Positions 6,768 through 7,873 of a stretch of DNA of 7,873 nt are shown here, piece by piece. The DNA is from Salaquimonas sp. (lineage in GTDB: Bacteria; Pseudomonadota; Alphaproteobacteria; Rhizobiales; Rhizobiaceae), in contig JAHEHW010000068.1 of the NCBI GenBank assembly GCA_024639745.1, positions 1 to 7,873 on the forward strand, given 5' to 3'. Numbering within the stretch: the first letter of the stretch is position 1; each line of letters opens with the position of its first letter. The notes beneath the pieces were generated by a model, which was not told the origin of the DNA, ran no database searches, and saw only the letters and a list, made by a program, of their open reading frames with translations. The position numbers and the translations under genes were made by a program.

Positions 6768-6778
6768 TTATGACATAA
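6768..6778. repeat. 11-bp palindrome TTATG-A-CATAA
   Basis: A perfect inverted repeat with 5-bp arms and one central base. Its last base is the first base of the larger palindrome at 6778-6798, so the two form a continuous block. It may be a second half-site for the LysR protein, but its sequence is not obviously the same as the larger site. Confidence 0.4.
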
Positions 6779-6798
6779 CGTTCTATTAAATAGAACGT
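6778..6798. promoter_or_regulatory. 21-bp perfect palindrome touching the lysR start codon; likely LysR operator
   Basis: Arms ACGTTCTATT and AATAGAACGT flank a single A, with all ten pairs matching. It contains T-N11-A (T6782 to A6794) centred on the dyad, the classic core of LysR-family binding sites. Its last base directly precedes the lysR ATG at 6799, and it lies about 74-94 nt upstream of the dabB start. Bound regulator here would block its own gene and could activate dabBA. The binding itself is inferred from position and symmetry. Confidence 0.65.
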
Positions 6799-7692
6799 AT
6801 GGACAATCTCAATCTGCATCATTTGCGTTATTTCTGGGCGGTAGCCCATGAGGGCAATCTGACCCGGGCAGCGGAAAAAATGAATGTCTCTCAGTCATCG
6901 CTATCGGTGCAGATAAAACAGTTGGAAGATCGGCTCGGTCATTCCCTCTTCGAACGAAGCGGACGCCGGCTTCAGCTGACCGAAGTCGGCCGGCTCGCTC
7001 TCGATCACGCTGACCGGATTTTCGCGACTGCGGAAGAATTGGTGGATTCGATCAGCACCCAGGAATCGGCAAGAAAAACGCTTCGCATTGGCGCTCTTTC
7101 AACCTTGTCGCGGAACTTTCAGATCCGCTTCTTGAAGCCGTTTCTGCCCCGACGCGACACCGAGGTCATTCTGATTTCGGGCAACACGTCTGATCTTCTT
7201 TCGGAACTTGCCGGACTCAATCTCGATCTGGTGCTTCTCAATCAGCCCGCGCCAAGCGATGGAGCCAGGCCCTTCATCTCGCACAAATTGTCAGAACAGC
7301 AGATTAGCCTAATCGGAACTCCGACCCGGCTTCGGAGACAGGCTTCGCTGGAAGAATTACTGAGCGAGGAACCCCTCATCCTGCCCCCGCCAGGAACCGG
7401 AATCCGCACGGGGTTCGACGCGATAATCGGCAGAATAGGGATTGTTCCCAACATTGCTGCTGAAGTCGATGACATGGCAATGATTCGTCTACTGGCGCGT
7501 GAAAATGCCGGCCTTGCTATCATCCCGCCCATCGTGGTCATGGATGAATTGATGAACGGAACCCTCACGGAAGTTACGATCTTGCCGGAAGTGGTCGAAA
7601 ACTTCTATGCGATTACGGTGGACCGGCGCTTTCCAAACCCGTTGGCAATGTCGATGCTGCGCCATTTCCAGGAAGCCGAGGCGAGACGCTAG
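6799..7692 (+). CDS. LysR-family transcriptional regulator, NhaR-like; probable regulator of dabBA
   Basis: A 297-residue DNA-binding regulator. Residues 6-65 form the winged helix-turn-helix, with NLTRAAEKMNVSQSSLSVQI as its core and RLGHSLFERSGRRLQLTEVG closing it. A linker helix follows, and residues 93-295 are the periplasmic-binding-protein-like effector domain (starting LRIGALS). The opening LNLHHLRYFWAVAHEGN resembles the NhaR subgroup, whose E. coli founder responds to sodium, but the ligand here is unknown. The start is firm: an in-frame TAA lies 12 nt upstream (6787-6789), and the HTH would be broken by any later Met. No Shine-Dalgarno sequence precedes it; the upstream bases are the right half of a palindrome, so translation may be leaderless or SD-independent. 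It is divergent from dabBA and convergent with the dehydrogenase gene, 15 nt away. Confidence 0.92.
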   Translation: MDNLNLHHLRYFWAVAHEGNLTRAAEKMNVSQSSLSVQIKQLEDRLGHSLFERSGRRLQLTEVGRLALDHADRIFATAEELVDSISTQESARKTLRIGALSTLSRNFQIRFLKPFLPRRDTEVILISGNTSDLLSELAGLNLDLVLLNQPAPSDGARPFISHKLSEQQISLIGTPTRLRRQASLEELLSEEPLILPPPGTGIRTGFDAIIGRIGIVPNIAAEVDDMAMIRLLARENAGLAIIPPIVVMDELMNGTLTEVTILPEVVENFYAITVDRRFPNPLAMSMLRHFQEAEARR

Positions 7693-7707
7693 GCTTCGCG
7701 TGCGGGA

Positions 7708-7873
7708 TCATGGGATAAGAACGGCAGCGCCAACCAGTTTGCCCCTGCGCAATCGCTCAAGTGCGGTATTTGCGTCTTCCAAGGCAAATCTCTCGATTTC
7801 GGTCTTCACGCTGGCCGGGCCGACGATCTTCAGGAAAGATCTTGCGTCCTCTCGCGTCAGATTGGCAACCGAT
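7708..7873 (-). CDS. Zinc-type alcohol dehydrogenase (MDR family), C-terminal 54 residues
   Basis: A minus-strand frame enters from the right edge and stops with TGA at 7710-7708. The 54 residues include SVANLTREDARSFL, a middle VKTEIERFALEDANTAL stretch, and RLRRGKLVGAAVLIP at the end. These match the C-terminus of medium-chain, zinc-dependent alcohol dehydrogenases, where the NLTR block belongs to the cofactor domain and the final helix and strand close the fold. Zinc ligands and the GxGxxG motif would lie outside the window, so substrate and completeness cannot be judged. It is convergent with the LysR gene. The 15-nt gap shows no terminator hairpin. Confidence 0.75.
   Translation of the reverse strand, partial: SVANLTREDARSFLKIVGPASVKTEIERFALEDANTALERLRRGKLVGAAVLIP

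Larger units (their letters stand above)
6705..6798. promoter_or_regulatory. Divergent control region of lysR and dabBA
   Basis: This 94-bp spacer must drive the LysR gene to the right and dabBA to the left, a layout typical of LysR regulators acting on their neighbour. It holds two palindromes at its lysR end (6768-6778 and 6778-6798). On the plus strand a weak TTGTTT (6764-6769), 17 nt, TAAATA (6787-6792) pair would place the transcript start at or next to the LysR ATG. On the minus strand TATTTT (6758-6753) is a possible weak -10 for dabBA, with its -35 falling in the large palindrome. These promoter elements are poor matches and tentative. Confidence 0.55.

Overview
The window looks like chromosomal DNA of a moderately GC-rich proteobacterium, most likely an alphaproteobacterium. 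This is a guess from protein style (an NhaR-like LysR regulator, DUF1810, a C-type DabA/DabB pair) and from one possible EcfG-type promoter; no rRNA or marker gene is present. I see no phage, transposon, CRISPR array, tRNA or rRNA gene.

Left part (1-1787, all on the minus strand, read right to left): a small exported c-type cytochrome, then an exported glutathione-peroxidase-family protein, then the N-terminal 237 residues of an exported subtilisin-like (S8) peptidase that runs off the left edge. The last two overlap by 14 nt. All three carry signal peptides, so this looks like a periplasmic cluster dealing with peroxide, redox or protein quality. The S8 gene is easy to miss because its reading frame is open to the window edge.

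Middle (1909-2713): one plus-strand DUF1810 gene stands alone. A roughly 360-bp gene-free stretch follows, with a very AT-rich patch, a possible intrinsic terminator and two short palindromes.

Right part (2714-7692): the best-understood module. A LysR regulator (plus strand) is divergent from a dabB-dabA operon (minus strand). DabA (DUF2309, beta-carbonic-anhydrase-like zinc site) and DabB (NuoL/Mrp-like membrane subunit) together form the DAC inorganic-carbon accumulation complex, thought to use the cation gradient to drive one-way conversion of CO2 to bicarbonate in the cytoplasm. The 94-bp divergent spacer carries a perfect 21-bp palindrome that touches the LysR start codon, plus an adjoining 11-bp palindrome. 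The LysR gene has no visible Shine-Dalgarno sequence. At the right edge a convergent minus-strand gene contributes the last 54 residues of a zinc-type alcohol dehydrogenase.

Starts for the cytochrome, peroxidase, DUF1810, DabA and DabB were placed downstream of the longest possible ATG, because in each case the Shine-Dalgarno sequence favours the inner ATG. I found no wholly unknown system. The items most worth checking are the palindrome-capped, SD-less LysR gene controlling a DAC operon, and the single-cysteine periplasmic peroxidase in its cytochrome/peptidase operon.
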